DNA of 36,384 nt from Eubacterium ruminantium (GCA_900108205.1 FNUU01000018.1:1-36384), one strand, 5' to 3'. Shown: positions 7,576 to 16,664, numbered from the stretch's first letter. Translations and numbers: made by a program. The notes: generated from the sequence alone by a model not told the origin.

Positions 7576-9434
7576 ATGGAAAAACGTGATGATGCAACCA
7601 AAGATGCGAATGTTATAAAACAGAAAATACGAGAACGTTATAAAGGTGTAAGTGAAGATGTTCTAGATGTAATTCCTGCGAATCCTCAAGAAGATTTCTA
7701 CAAATCAGATACCCAAAAACGTGTAGCCGTATATGCGAGAGTTTCTACCGATGATCCTAACCAAACCTCTTCATATGAATTACAAAAAAATCATTATGAA
7801 GACCTTGTCAATCGTCGTCCAAATTGGACTCTTGTTGACATTTACGCAGATGAGGGAATTTCTGGAACATCCTTACAGCATCGAGATAGTTTTATACGTA
7901 TGATCAATGATTGTAGAGCTGGCAAGATTGATCTTATCGTCACAAAAAGCGTCTCTCGTTTTGCACGTAATATCATAGACTGCATTGGTTATGTGCGACA
8001 ACTAAAAGCGTCCGATCCGCCCATAGGTATTTTTTTTGAAACAGAAAACATATTTACACTGGATGAAAACTCTGAGATGTCTTTATCCTTTATAGCTACA
8101 CTTGCGCAAGAGGAAAGCCATACTAAATCTGAAATAATGAATGCATCCATCGAAATGCGTTTTAAACGCGGAATATTCCTTACGCCTGTTCTATTAGGAT
8201 ATGATCATGATGAGGATGGGAATCTTGTAATTAACGAAGATGAGGCAAATACAGTACGGCTTATTTTCTTTTCTTACTTATATGGTTATTCCACTCAAAA
8301 AATAGCAGATGCTCTTACAGAACTTGAACGCTTGACGAAAAAGGGAAATCTGTTTTGGTCAGCTGGAAGTGTATTACAAATACTCACAAACGAACGATAT
8401 TGTGGTGATATTCTCGCAAGGAAAACTTTTACACCCAATTATCTTAATCATAAATCAAAAAAGAACAACCATGACAGAAATCAATATCGCCAAAAAGAAC
8501 ACCACGAAGCAATAATATCAAGAGAAGATTTTTTTGCGGTACAAAAAATGATACGCAACGCTAAATATGGGAACAAAGGCTATTTTCCCGAAATGCATGT
8601 CATTAATTCCGGCTTATTAAAAGGATTTGTTACCGTTCATCCAAAATGGGCAGGTTTCACTGAAGATGATTTTTACTTGGCAAGCGATAGCATTTTCGAA
8701 GGAGTATCCTGTATCCCATCAAAACCGATTGAATTATCCGTTAACAAAGGAGATCTGGACTTATCAGGATATGAGCTTGTTCGTACACAATTCATGACTT
8801 CTTTTGGCCAAGCCTCTGTAACAATATCCTCTTCTACTCTGCTTTTTAATAAAGCCAGCATAGACAAGATGAATGACACTCAAAAAATCGAACTGCTGGT
8901 AATGCCAGGCAAACAGTTGTTTGCTATAAGAAAAGCCCCTTCTGGTTCCCGTTATGCGCTTGAATGGTGTAAAAAAGCATAGACAACCGATTACCAAAAA
9001 TTATCAGCGGAAGTGCCTTTCTTCCAACATTATTTAAACTATTCGGATGGAAAAACAGCTCTAGCTATTGCATAACCGGCACTATATATCGATCGGGATG
9101 TGATACGGTTATAATTTACGATTCGCGGGATGCTGTACTACTAATTCCCATAAGTAAACTGGACAATACTTGTGATGACATCGAATCAACTTATGATACG
9201 CACAAAAAGAGGGCAAAAAAAATAAAAGCCTATCCCTCTAATTGGGCTGATAGTTTTGGTGAAAACTATTATTCCAGCATAGCAAAACCCACCGATGATA
9301 ATAATATGGATGAATACATTATAGAATCACCCGGATCCGTATACCGTATTGATACATCCGAGGTAACCTCACAAGTTGAAGCAGCAAAGCAGATTAAATC
9401 AATTCTTAATCAGATTGGAGAAAAAGATGAATAA
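7576..9434 (+). pseudogene. Large serine recombinase, frameshifted at an A6 run
   Basis: The first frame (7576-8982, 468 aa) is a large serine recombinase. The catalytic domain has Ser57 in YARVST, with DEGISGTS and SVSRFARN motifs. A recombinase domain follows (about 205-325, ending near NERYCGDIL). Where a zinc ribbon is usual, SGLLKGFVTVHPKWAGF lacks the Cys residues. The frame stops at TAG 8980-8982 just after AAAAAA (8971-8976). A -1 shift there restores a 153-codon frame to TAA 9432-9434 (IDNRLPKIIS onward). This matches the C-terminal part of the next gene, so the true protein is about 620 aa. I infer loss of one A; translational slippage is possible. The ribosome site is AAAGGAA. The downstream gene's ATG overlaps the restored stop. 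Confidence 0.85.
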
Positions 9435-10140
9435 CCTCTTTCAAAACACTAATTTGCAGTTATCTGAATCAGTACCAGCCCAAAATGCCCCTGATGTCGA
9501 AGACAATGCATTTTCATATGATGGATATCAAGTAGTTCGTGGCGAATTCTTTGCCCATCTATTCGAACCATCAGTAACGCTAAATAATGAAAAAGTCTCA
9601 GTAAATGCCGCTTGCTTACGCCGATTACCCAAAACAGATTATGTTCAATTTCTAGTAAATCCATCAGAAAAAAAGCTCGCAATTAAACCATGCTCTGAAG
9701 ATGCCAAGGATTCTTTTTCCTGGTCAACACGAGGAACCGATGGGAAAAGGCGTCCGAAGATGATTTCATGCAAGATCTTCTTTGCTAAGGTTATGGAGCT
9801 AATGAATTGGAATCCAAACTACAGATACAAAATACTCGGAAAACTAATTCGAGCAAACAACGATTCTTTATTTGTCTTTGACCTTGGTTGTGCAGAAACA
9901 TATCAGAAAAGAAATGCCCATGGAGAAAACACTTCCCGAAAGGCATTATATCCTGAAGAGTGGAAAGAGCAGTTTGGTGTTCCGGTAAGCGAACACCAAG
10001 ATACAGTTTTGATAAGTATTTTTGATGACTATACGGTATTCAAAATTAATAAAGAGGAGGAAACAACTAATGCCTACACCAGCAATAATAACGTTGGATA
10101 TGAAGAAGAATCGGATACGTATTCACAAAATAACACTTGA
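9427..10140 (+). CDS. Recombinase C-terminal-domain paralog without catalytic domain
   Basis: This 237-aa protein aligns with the C-terminal part of the upstream serine recombinase: GYQVVRGEFF matches GYELVRTQFM, RRPKMISCKIFF matches RLPKIISGSAF, and YPEEWKEQFG matches YPSNWADSFG. It has no resolvase catalytic domain. The ATG at 9427 has GGAG upstream and overlaps the restored stop of the recombinase, so translation is probably coupled. The likely role is an accessory subunit in synapsis, DNA recognition or directionality; this is inferred only from homology and position. The acidic, Asn-rich tail overlaps the next gene. Confidence 0.8.
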   Translation: MNNLFQNTNLQLSESVPAQNAPDVEDNAFSYDGYQVVRGEFFAHLFEPSVTLNNEKVSVNAACLRRLPKTDYVQFLVNPSEKKLAIKPCSEDAKDSFSWSTRGTDGKRRPKMISCKIFFAKVMELMNWNPNYRYKILGKLIRANNDSLFVFDLGCAETYQKRNAHGENTSRKALYPEEWKEQFGVPVSEHQDTVLISIFDDYTVFKINKEEETTNAYTSNNNVGYEEESDTYSQNNT

Positions 10141-10441
10141 GTCTCTTAATCATCCTAAAAATATCCATCTCCTTATTAACCCTACAGAATATAAAATTGT
10201 TATTCGACCAATCCCTCCAAACATAAAAGATTCGTTGCAAATATCGTACAAACCTGATTCAGATTGTGAGTTTTATAGCACCGAGCTTATGGAACAACTA
10301 TCAATGCTAAATAACAACCTCTGCTCTGACAATACATATAGAATCAAAGGGGAAATATTAGAAGAAGGTAGATTAGCACTATTTCATATTAATCGCGCAG
10401 AACTATATGAAGATCATATTAATTTAGAAACCAAGAACTGA
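10070..10441 (+). CDS. Second short recombinase-domain paralog
   Basis: This 123-aa protein again carries the domain of the two upstream genes: HLLINPTEYKIVIRPIPPN parallels QFLVNPSEKKLAIKPCSED, and YRIKGEILEEGRLALFHINRAE parallels YKILGKLIRANNDSLFVFDLGC. The start at 10070 is set by a strong GAGGAGG nine bases upstream; the gene overlaps its predecessor by 71 bp in another frame. It lacks the N-terminal GYQVV segment and the C-terminal acidic tail. It is probably a third component of the recombination apparatus; the biochemical role is unknown. Confidence 0.75.
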   Translation: MPTPAIITLDMKKNRIRIHKITLESLNHPKNIHLLINPTEYKIVIRPIPPNIKDSLQISYKPDSDCEFYSTELMEQLSMLNNNLCSDNTYRIKGEILEEGRLALFHINRAELYEDHINLETKN

Positions 10442-10456
10442 TAAGGAGCACCTCCA

Positions 10457-11386
10457 ATGAATATTGATAATAAACTATCGATCAAAATAAATCCTCGATT
10501 AAACAGACTAATACAGCCACCAAACGAAAGACAAATAGAAAAGATTCGACAAGATTACATATTATCATCAGAAACTCCTGTCATACATATATGGAATGAC
10601 TACCATCTAGCAGATCAGTATCTTTATATGGTATGTGTTAATTATAATATTCCGTTCTCAATCGCCGAATTATCATTTGATGATTGGACAAAGGCTGCTA
10701 TATACGTTTGTTCAATACAGTTGACAAAGAATAATCTTTCTGCCGAATATCGTAAGTATCTTATTGGTCAGAAATTTCAGTTCATTGTTACAGAATCTGA
10801 AGATAATAAGCAATCCGATACAAAATATAGAACTGCTGCAATAATGAGCCACGAACTATTCATGTCAGCTGGAACAGTCATGAAATATAATACCTTTTCT
10901 AATGCTGTCAATGTCATTTTTGATCAAAGCCCCGATCTTGCCCAACGACTACTTTTAGGCAAGACACGCATCTCACACGAAAATATGCTCGAGCTATCTC
11001 GATTAAAGCCTGAAGAGATAAAAGCTATTGCAACCTCAGTTATTGATGATAATATTGATCACATTACACTTTCTTTTATACGTAACGAAGTCAAGTGGAG
11101 TCATATTCAAAACCGAGCCCCAGTGAGTAGACGCGAACGCAAGGAACAAAAAATGAGTCGTCATGCTGCTATACATCAAATGCCACAATATGATCCAGAT
11201 GCTGAAGTGAATAGTTTATGTATGACCATAGATTCTTGGGTTTCCTCTATTCAGCGAGTTCACAACTCTGAAAATTTTCAAAAAATAACAAACAAAGCCC
11301 GTTTTCAACTCATGAAAAAACTATCATTATTAGAGCATACCGTTAACAGTATTCAAGAATCATTGGTGGAAAGGAACAGCTTATGA
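10457..11386 (+). CDS. ParB/KorB-like DNA-binding protein
   Basis: This 309-aa protein starts behind AAGGAG 11 bases before ATG 10457. Its middle looks like the HTH region of ParB/KorB proteins: a long helix with YRKYLIGQKF, then SAGTVMKYNTFSNAV, then LLLGKTRISHENMLELSRL, a layout common to partition proteins and their relatives. I do not see the N-terminal ParB nuclease motif; that fold is in the next gene, and the two overlap by ATGA. I infer that the pair works together in element maintenance or gene control. Confidence 0.7.
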   Translation: MNIDNKLSIKINPRLNRLIQPPNERQIEKIRQDYILSSETPVIHIWNDYHLADQYLYMVCVNYNIPFSIAELSFDDWTKAAIYVCSIQLTKNNLSAEYRKYLIGQKFQFIVTESEDNKQSDTKYRTAAIMSHELFMSAGTVMKYNTFSNAVNVIFDQSPDLAQRLLLGKTRISHENMLELSRLKPEEIKAIATSVIDDNIDHITLSFIRNEVKWSHIQNRAPVSRRERKEQKMSRHAAIHQMPQYDPDAEVNSLCMTIDSWVSSIQRVHNSENFQKITNKARFQLMKKLSLLEHTVNSIQESLVERNSL

Positions 11387-12234
11387 TAGAAGAATTCGAA
11401 AACTATGTCCCTAAAGTTCATTTTGAACTTGTTCCAATAAAAAACCTTGTTTCAAACCAGGACTACCAGCGGAATCTTTCCATGCTCCACGTTAAAAAAG
11501 CGGTGGCTAACTTTGATTTAAACCAGATTAATCCTATCAAAGTAAGTCGAAGAGATGGCACAAACTACATCTTCAACGGCCAGCATACTGCTGAAATTGT
11601 CGCTATGGTATCTGGTAGCCGTGACACACCTGTATGGTGCATGATTTATGATGATTTGGAATACACAGAAGAAGCCGATATCTTCGCTAATCAAATGAAA
11701 AATGTCAAACCATTATCACCACTTGAAATCTTTAATGCGAACTGTGAAGCCGGCAATGACAAAGAACTATTGATCAGGTGTTTAGTTGAATCTTATGATT
11801 TGCATATATCCTCATCATCATTACCTGGAAACATAGCAGCGGTTGCAACTCTTGAAGGTATATATGATAAATACGGATACGACATGTTAGACCATGTTAT
11901 AAAGCTTATAATTATGACTTGGGAAGGGGAGCCAAAATCTTTTTCTGCTAATATAATGAATGGAATAGCCAGACTTTTATATGCATATCAGGATAATATA
12001 AAGGACGACGTATTCAAGGCCAAGTTGGGTGAAATATCAATCAAAGAAATATCAAAGACCGCCAAGGAAAGGCGTGCAGGCTCTCTCGGTTATGCGGAGG
12101 CAATGCTAATATTTTATAACAAAAAAATGAAAAATGCTCTACCATGGAATAATCTATACAATAATAAAATTGATAGCACGAGAAGATGTTATATACAAAA
12201 AACTAACACAGAAAAGAATATACAAAATCTATAA
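11383..12234 (+). CDS. ParB/sulfiredoxin-fold protein (DUF6551-like)
   Basis: The 283-aa product opens with a ParB/Srx-like domain: FELVPIKNLVSNQDYQR at the start, NPIKVSRRDGTNYIFNGQH in the middle, where the NGQHTAEI motif stands in for the usual GxHR, and TEEADIFANQMKN after it. This resembles DUF6551 proteins found on Clostridia elements. The rest is helical and the basic tail is low in complexity. The start overlaps the upstream stop as ATGA, so the two are co-translated. The role is probably partition-like or regulatory on the element; catalytic activity cannot be judged. Confidence 0.7.
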   Translation: MIEEFENYVPKVHFELVPIKNLVSNQDYQRNLSMLHVKKAVANFDLNQINPIKVSRRDGTNYIFNGQHTAEIVAMVSGSRDTPVWCMIYDDLEYTEEADIFANQMKNVKPLSPLEIFNANCEAGNDKELLIRCLVESYDLHISSSSLPGNIAAVATLEGIYDKYGYDMLDHVIKLIIMTWEGEPKSFSANIMNGIARLLYAYQDNIKDDVFKAKLGEISIKEISKTAKERRAGSLGYAEAMLIFYNKKMKNALPWNNLYNNKIDSTRRCYIQKTNTEKNIQNL

Positions 12235-12381
12235 AGCATTTCCATATGCAGTTAATCAAGAACTGTACTTAATATAAATCCATGCTAGACCGTTATTCTA
12301 GTTGATGTATAATGATACTGAACAGATAATTTAAGCTTTTTGTGTTTACAGCATAAGAACCGGCGTATCATTGACATCAAA

Positions 12382-12571
12382 AATGAATCCGACGTAAGTG
12401 CAATGCTCTATAGCATAACTGAAAAGGCATATGTTAACAGTCTGAAACCACACGAGTATTGAAAGAAGTATTCACATGAATGAACAAATTCTCATTCACC
12501 AGGAATATACATTCGATCCATATTTTGATTATTTAACACCATGGTTAAATACCTTATCCGACAGTTATTGA
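12382..12571 (+). pseudogene. IS66-family transposase C-terminal remnant
   Basis: Two short frames together spell the end of an IS66 TnpC transposase: SDVSAMLYSITEKAYVNSLK-PHEY in one frame, a stop, then EQILIHQEYTFDPYFDYL followed by TPWLNTLSDSY in another. IS66 transposases end with a similar block (YSIVETAKANGLKPYEY, then DLLPWS). There is no intact upstream reading frame, so this is a decayed insertion. The rest of 12235-12745 shows no gene; TATAAT hexamers occur at 12308 and 12670. Confidence 0.65.
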
Positions 12572-12596
12572 AAACTGCTGAATAAATATTATTATG

Positions 12597-12627
12597 TAGC
12601 CGCCCTTCGAGGCGGCATTATTTATTA
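12597..12627 (+). terminator. Terminator hairpin after IS66 remnant
   Basis: GCCGCC-CTTCGA-GGCGGC (12599-12616) is a perfect GC-rich 6-bp stem followed by ATTATTTATT. It would stop plus-strand transcription from the recombinase/ParB block before the HEPN gene. Confidence 0.65.
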
Positions 12628-12745
12628 CATACACTAGAGTTTTATATAGCATTATTTAGTTACTCGATGTATAATTTATTTAAATATAATTATTATGTTT
12701 CAACTATGAAATGATGAATAATATGATAATAAGGAGGTTCAATAA

Positions 12746-14299
12746 ATGTCATATTTACGACATGGATTAATGGTAAAAACCGCCCAAAAATATCACGGTC
12801 GTTATTCAGCTGAGATAGCATATCGAATGGGAAAGAATCGACATTTATCTGTTCTTCTCCCATCCCTTTTGGGAATATTTCCAATCATCCCAAATATTTA
12901 TGATTCTTTAGCCTATAGAGATAGGCTATTTGTGATAGTCGAATCGCAAGATATTATATCAGAGATTAATAAAACTCTTTTTGGATTAGGCAGAGATGAA
13001 GAATGCATTTATCCCATTACTGTAAATGATTGTATTAATGAATTACCAGAAGGGGATTGCTATATTCTATACGATTTGAATCAAGATAGTAGAATTAAGC
13101 TAATTGATTCATTAGGCGCTCTTAAAGATAGCGTGGTTATTTCTGTCGGAAGATTAGAAAGAATTAACTCCACTCAAACAAATAAAGCTTTTACATCTAT
13201 TCATGCAAACGAAATACTTAATGAGCTATACGATATAACTTTATCAGATGGTGAACCTCAATGCATGATTTTTAATATGGATTCTATTCTTGATATTAGA
13301 GATATATCACTTGCTCCTATGTCAGAGAAAGAACTTCTTCTAAAGGAGCTATATGATGTGTGCAATTCATATGAAAAAGACAAAAAGAAAACAGGATCCG
13401 CTTTAGATAATAATGATAAGCTTATTATGTATCAGAAAGCTCAGGAGGAACTTGAACTTCAAATCCGCTTTCTTAAAATGGTAGCTGCTTCCGCCGGAGT
13501 TAATTCATATGAATTAGAAGACTGTCTTGATAAGATTCACAAAATTAAAGCAGATTATTCAATTAAGTTTGAAAGCATCCATAGTGAAGACGAAATGGAA
13601 ATACTTGAAACGGAATTTCAGACTGTTATTGCCGATCTTTGTGTACAGGTTACAAAAGGTTTGATGACACTGGACAGGAGAGATGAATACGAAACCAGCC
13701 TAATTGATTCATTAACCAATAAGGTTTGGAACATGCTTACAAAACATAGTCAAATGTATCTCATTTCCGCATTAATGACCTTTGACTCATTAGATAAAAT
13801 GCCTGATAAAGATACCATTGATTTTTCTGGCGTATGCTTACAGGTTACAAAAGTTTTGGATGAAGAAATGTCTCTTCGATTATTTGTTGATTATAAGAGT
13901 TATTTGAGCAATCAAAATATTGTTGATTGGCCTAAAGCCATGAAGCAAAAAAATCAAAATGGAAACTTCGTAGTATTACCTGAACACAAATTTACTATTG
14001 GTTCAATTGAAAAAGTCATTGGATATGATGTCGCACATAGTAGAGTGTCCGACAGAAAATCATTTAATTCTATGAAGAAATATGCAAAAGAAAGAATCTA
14101 TGAATCAGGAAAATCCAGCGCGGAAATAGAAAGAAGTCTTATTTCAATTGCTGTATGCGCTGAAAAAACCCGGAACGATTATCGAAATCCATCGGCTCAT
14201 CGAAACACAATGCCATACATTTCAGCAAAGGAGTGTATTGAATACCTTATTGACCAAACTCAAATGCTGAAAGAGATTATGAAAGACATGAGGTATTAG
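12746..14299 (+). CDS. 517-aa protein with C-terminal HEPN-like R-x4-H motif
   Basis: No whole-length family is recognised. The last 170 residues look like a HEPN-type helical domain: an acidic, helical region with MLTKHSQMYLISAL and a stretch near CLQVTKVLDEEMSLRLF, then DYRNPSAH with Arg480-x4-His485, the signature of HEPN nucleases and nucleotide-transferase partners. Residues about 225-300 are probably coiled coil (QKAQEELELQIRFLK). The N-terminal 200 residues are mixed alpha/beta and unassigned. AAGGAGG sits 9 bases before ATG 12746. The next gene starts 2 bases after the stop, so they form an operon with the acidic-protein genes. HEPN proteins are frequent RNA-cutting effectors in defence and toxin systems, but C-terminal HEPN domains can also be non-catalytic. 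Confidence 0.8.
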   Translation: MSYLRHGLMVKTAQKYHGRYSAEIAYRMGKNRHLSVLLPSLLGIFPIIPNIYDSLAYRDRLFVIVESQDIISEINKTLFGLGRDEECIYPITVNDCINELPEGDCYILYDLNQDSRIKLIDSLGALKDSVVISVGRLERINSTQTNKAFTSIHANEILNELYDITLSDGEPQCMIFNMDSILDIRDISLAPMSEKELLLKELYDVCNSYEKDKKKTGSALDNNDKLIMYQKAQEELELQIRFLKMVAASAGVNSYELEDCLDKIHKIKADYSIKFESIHSEDEMEILETEFQTVIADLCVQVTKGLMTLDRRDEYETSLIDSLTNKVWNMLTKHSQMYLISALMTFDSLDKMPDKDTIDFSGVCLQVTKVLDEEMSLRLFVDYKSYLSNQNIVDWPKAMKQKNQNGNFVVLPEHKFTIGSIEKVIGYDVAHSRVSDRKSFNSMKKYAKERIYESGKSSAEIERSLISIAVCAEKTRNDYRNPSAHRNTMPYISAKECIEYLIDQTQMLKEIMKDMRY

Positions 14300-14301
14300 C
14301 T

Positions 14302-15324
14302 ATGGAAAAGTACACAATAGATAATCCTAATGTAATAGTATTTGATATAGGCCCCGCACCATTAGATAAAACCGTAATAATAGAATATCAAAAAGATGAT
14401 GTATTTATATCCGTATATAGTGATCCTGATGGTGATTTATATATTGCATCAAAGAAGAGCATCATTGAAAATGGGCTTAGTAATGATGATAACTATGAAA
14501 CTGACGATTATTTAATCGAGTGTTATGAAGGCATCCAAAACACCAGTAAATCCGAATACTATGAAGATTTCACTATATTGTCAGCTATGATAATAGAAAA
14601 AAGGGTTGAAATAAGGGAATATGTATTAGATACAAAGAATTATGGTATACGTATTGGCGCGCGATGTGATTCAGATGGAATAATCATTATTGCTGAAGCA
14701 TTTAATCAAGTTCAACCAGAATATAAAGAATACATTCAAATCCAAAAGAAAAATGATAAGTATATTTATACAGCCTCACATGAAAGCTATTTTATGAAAT
14801 ATCAACTTGGTGACATTTATCATATATACTTTGGAAATCCACCCAAAGAAGAATACTATATAAATATAACAGATTTAAGTGACCTCGATAGCAAATACTA
14901 TTACTTTGCAGAGTTTTTCAAACATCTTCAGAATATCATTGCCGAGAATGAGTTTCAAAACGAAACATCTGATATTATTGAAAAGTATAACCCTATTATC
15001 ACTTCTATAAAAGGTACAAACAAGGATGGTTATCAAATAATCGAAATGGTTCTCGACAAAAGTAAGGCCTCAAGATTATACTTATCTATTCAATTAGTAG
15101 ATTCACAATCGATTGTTTACAGAGTATCAAAAAATAGCATCTTAGAATCTATTCTTTCAAACAAATCTATAGATAACACTATAGAAGAATATGATGATAT
15201 CGAAAAAACCGGAAAATTAGAGAAACAATACTTTTACAAATTGAAGAAATACTTTGATTATATGATCAATAATCGACATAACTTCACCTGGCGATATGGT
15301 GATAGAAACAAGTATAATATTTAA
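14302..15324 (+). CDS. Acidic 340-aa protein with internal repeats
   Basis: This protein is unrecognised. It starts 2 bases after the HEPN gene stop, which argues for translational coupling. The product is strongly acidic and seems to hold about three copies of one domain: a beta-rich start (IIEYQKDDVFISVYSD; LYLSIQLVDSQSIVYRVSK), a motif ASKKSIIENGLSN matching VSKNSILESILSN, and an end helix (YYEDFTILSAMIIEKR; YYFAEFFKHLQNIIAEN; YFYKLKKYFDYMINNR). The same pattern appears in the two smaller genes downstream. Acidic repeated domains beside a possible HEPN effector suggest a neutralising or sensing partner, which is inference. Confidence 0.75.
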   Translation: MEKYTIDNPNVIVFDIGPAPLDKTVIIEYQKDDVFISVYSDPDGDLYIASKKSIIENGLSNDDNYETDDYLIECYEGIQNTSKSEYYEDFTILSAMIIEKRVEIREYVLDTKNYGIRIGARCDSDGIIIIAEAFNQVQPEYKEYIQIQKKNDKYIYTASHESYFMKYQLGDIYHIYFGNPPKEEYYINITDLSDLDSKYYYFAEFFKHLQNIIAENEFQNETSDIIEKYNPIITSIKGTNKDGYQIIEMVLDKSKASRLYLSIQLVDSQSIVYRVSKNSILESILSNKSIDNTIEEYDDIEKTGKLEKQYFYKLKKYFDYMINNRHNFTWRYGDRNKYNI

Positions 15325-15337
15325 AGGAGCAAAAGCT

Positions 15338-15814
15338 ATGGGAAAATATTTTGTGAATGATATAAAATGCGGCATTAGCAATGGTGGAATAGCATGTGGT
15401 CCAATTGAAGGAGCTATTAATGTATCGATTAAAATAACTGAAGACAATCGTACCTTTTGGCTAACCAACTCAGAATACACCGGTATTCCTAATTTTTATA
15501 TTACTGATGACGATATCTTCGATAAATTAATGAATGATATAGATAATGATTTTATTGAATATCTAAGTGACAAAAACATCACTGAGTTCGAGGGCATTTC
15601 ACTAGGAGATTACGATGAAATCTTTGAGTCTATAAAAAATAATAGTAATAACCCCGCATCATTCCTTATACGCTATATCATCTTATTAACAAGAAGTTCA
15701 ACAGATAACTCTGATAAGATTATTAGTTTATCAAAAGGGAAATACATAGACACAATTGACTTTCCTGAAAGCGATTTAGAAGAACATTATCGTATTAACA
15801 ATACCCTAAACTGA
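15338..15814 (+). CDS. Acidic small protein, paralog 1
   Basis: The 158-aa product starts at ATG 15338 with AAAGGAGC 7 bases upstream, rather than at the upstream ATG that lies in the previous gene. It is clearly paralogous to the gene at 15876: shared start (KYFV/RYFV), EGISLGDYDEIFESI versus EGIDFYDYEDMFDYF, NNPASFLIRYIILLTR versus NNPAIPLLRLLIAVTR, and GKYIDTIDFPESDLEEHY versus GKYIDEIDVPISDIEEDY. It is highly acidic. No known family is recognised. It lies 13 bases after the 340-aa gene in the same operon. Confidence 0.8.
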   Translation: MGKYFVNDIKCGISNGGIACGPIEGAINVSIKITEDNRTFWLTNSEYTGIPNFYITDDDIFDKLMNDIDNDFIEYLSDKNITEFEGISLGDYDEIFESIKNNSNNPASFLIRYIILLTRSSTDNSDKIISLSKGKYIDTIDFPESDLEEHYRINNTLN

Positions 15815-15875
15815 CCGCTAAGTATTCGTATAATAAGCATGTAATTTAAGTATAATAGTTATAAGGAGGCAGCAA

Positions 15876-16331
15876 ATGAGCAGGTATTTTGTAGAAAAAG
15901 TGAAATTCGGTTTAGCAGATAGTGGTTTACCACCAGCGGATGTAATAGTTTCAATTGAATATCGTAAAGATGATGGTTCAAGTCAATGGTTATCTAATGC
16001 CGAATGCGAAGGCTTTTGTACGATTTATCAAAATGATTTTGACCCATTTGAATTATTGATTTCAGGAGATGTAGATGATCCTAAATGGGCAATCGGTATG
16101 ACTAACTCATTTGAAGGAATTGACTTCTATGATTACGAGGATATGTTTGATTATTTCCTAGAAAATGAAAATAATCCTGCTATTCCTCTTCTTCGATTAC
16201 TAATTGCAGTTACTCGTTGTAACAAAGATGAAACTAATTTATTAATATCAAATGCTGAAGGAAAATATATTGATGAAATAGATGTTCCGATTAGCGATAT
16301 CGAAGAAGATTATTTAGAGACAATTGAATAG
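15876..16331 (+). CDS. Acidic small protein, paralog 2
   Basis: The 151-aa product has roughly 36 Asp/Glu against about 10 Lys/Arg, so its pI should be very low. It is a close relative of the preceding gene along its whole length, which points to tandem duplication. AAGGAGG precedes ATG 15876, and the 61-base gap contains two TATAAT hexamers (15829 and 15851), so it may have its own promoter as well as operon read-through. Such acidity is seen in immunity and DNA-mimic proteins, but no family match can be claimed. Confidence 0.8.
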   Translation: MSRYFVEKVKFGLADSGLPPADVIVSIEYRKDDGSSQWLSNAECEGFCTIYQNDFDPFELLISGDVDDPKWAIGMTNSFEGIDFYDYEDMFDYFLENENNPAIPLLRLLIAVTRCNKDETNLLISNAEGKYIDEIDVPISDIEEDYLETIE

Positions 16332-16450
16332 AGATTATAAATATTTTTGTGCGATATATAAAAACAAATAAGTACTTAACCAGAATTTAATATACATTTC
16401 ATTCTATCATAATTCTTGTCTAAGGCAACGGGTATTATGTATTATTATAA

Positions 16451-16495
16451 AAATGAGCTGAACAATGGTAAAATACACCATCATTCAGCTCATTT
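16451..16495. terminator. Long bipartite hairpin, probable two-way terminator
   Basis: AAATGAGCTGAA (16451-16462) pairs with TTCAGCTCATTT, and inside it ATGGT pairs with ACCAT around AAAATAC, so the whole 45-nt segment folds as one rod with a small internal loop. It lies downstream of the acidic-protein operon and also downstream of the convergent minus-strand gene at 16966. Confidence 0.6.
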
Positions 16496-16664
16496 GTTGT
16501 CTTAGGATGTCTCATTTACAGAAAAACATCACACTCTCGAGGCTTCCGGTGAGCAATCCGAATAATCTGTCGATCTATTCAGGTAAGAATTATAATTCGT
16601 TAGAAATTATCATTACTCGGGTATTTCCAACATAATATTATATAACTGATTATTTCACTGCGAA

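Noticed and set aside
8971..8976. Classic dnaX-type programmed frameshift signal
   Set aside because: The run is T-AAAAAA-G in the wrong register for A-AAA-AAG, and no clear downstream stem or upstream ribosome site was seen; a simple indel is more likely.
12693..12884. Minus-strand frame across the HEPN gene start
   Set aside because: It is antisense to a well-supported start with AAGGAGG and has no motif.
16507..16635. 42-codon plus-strand frame beginning ATG 16507
   Set aside because: AGG touches the start codon with no spacing, there is no recognisable motif, and it lies in a repeat-rich gap.
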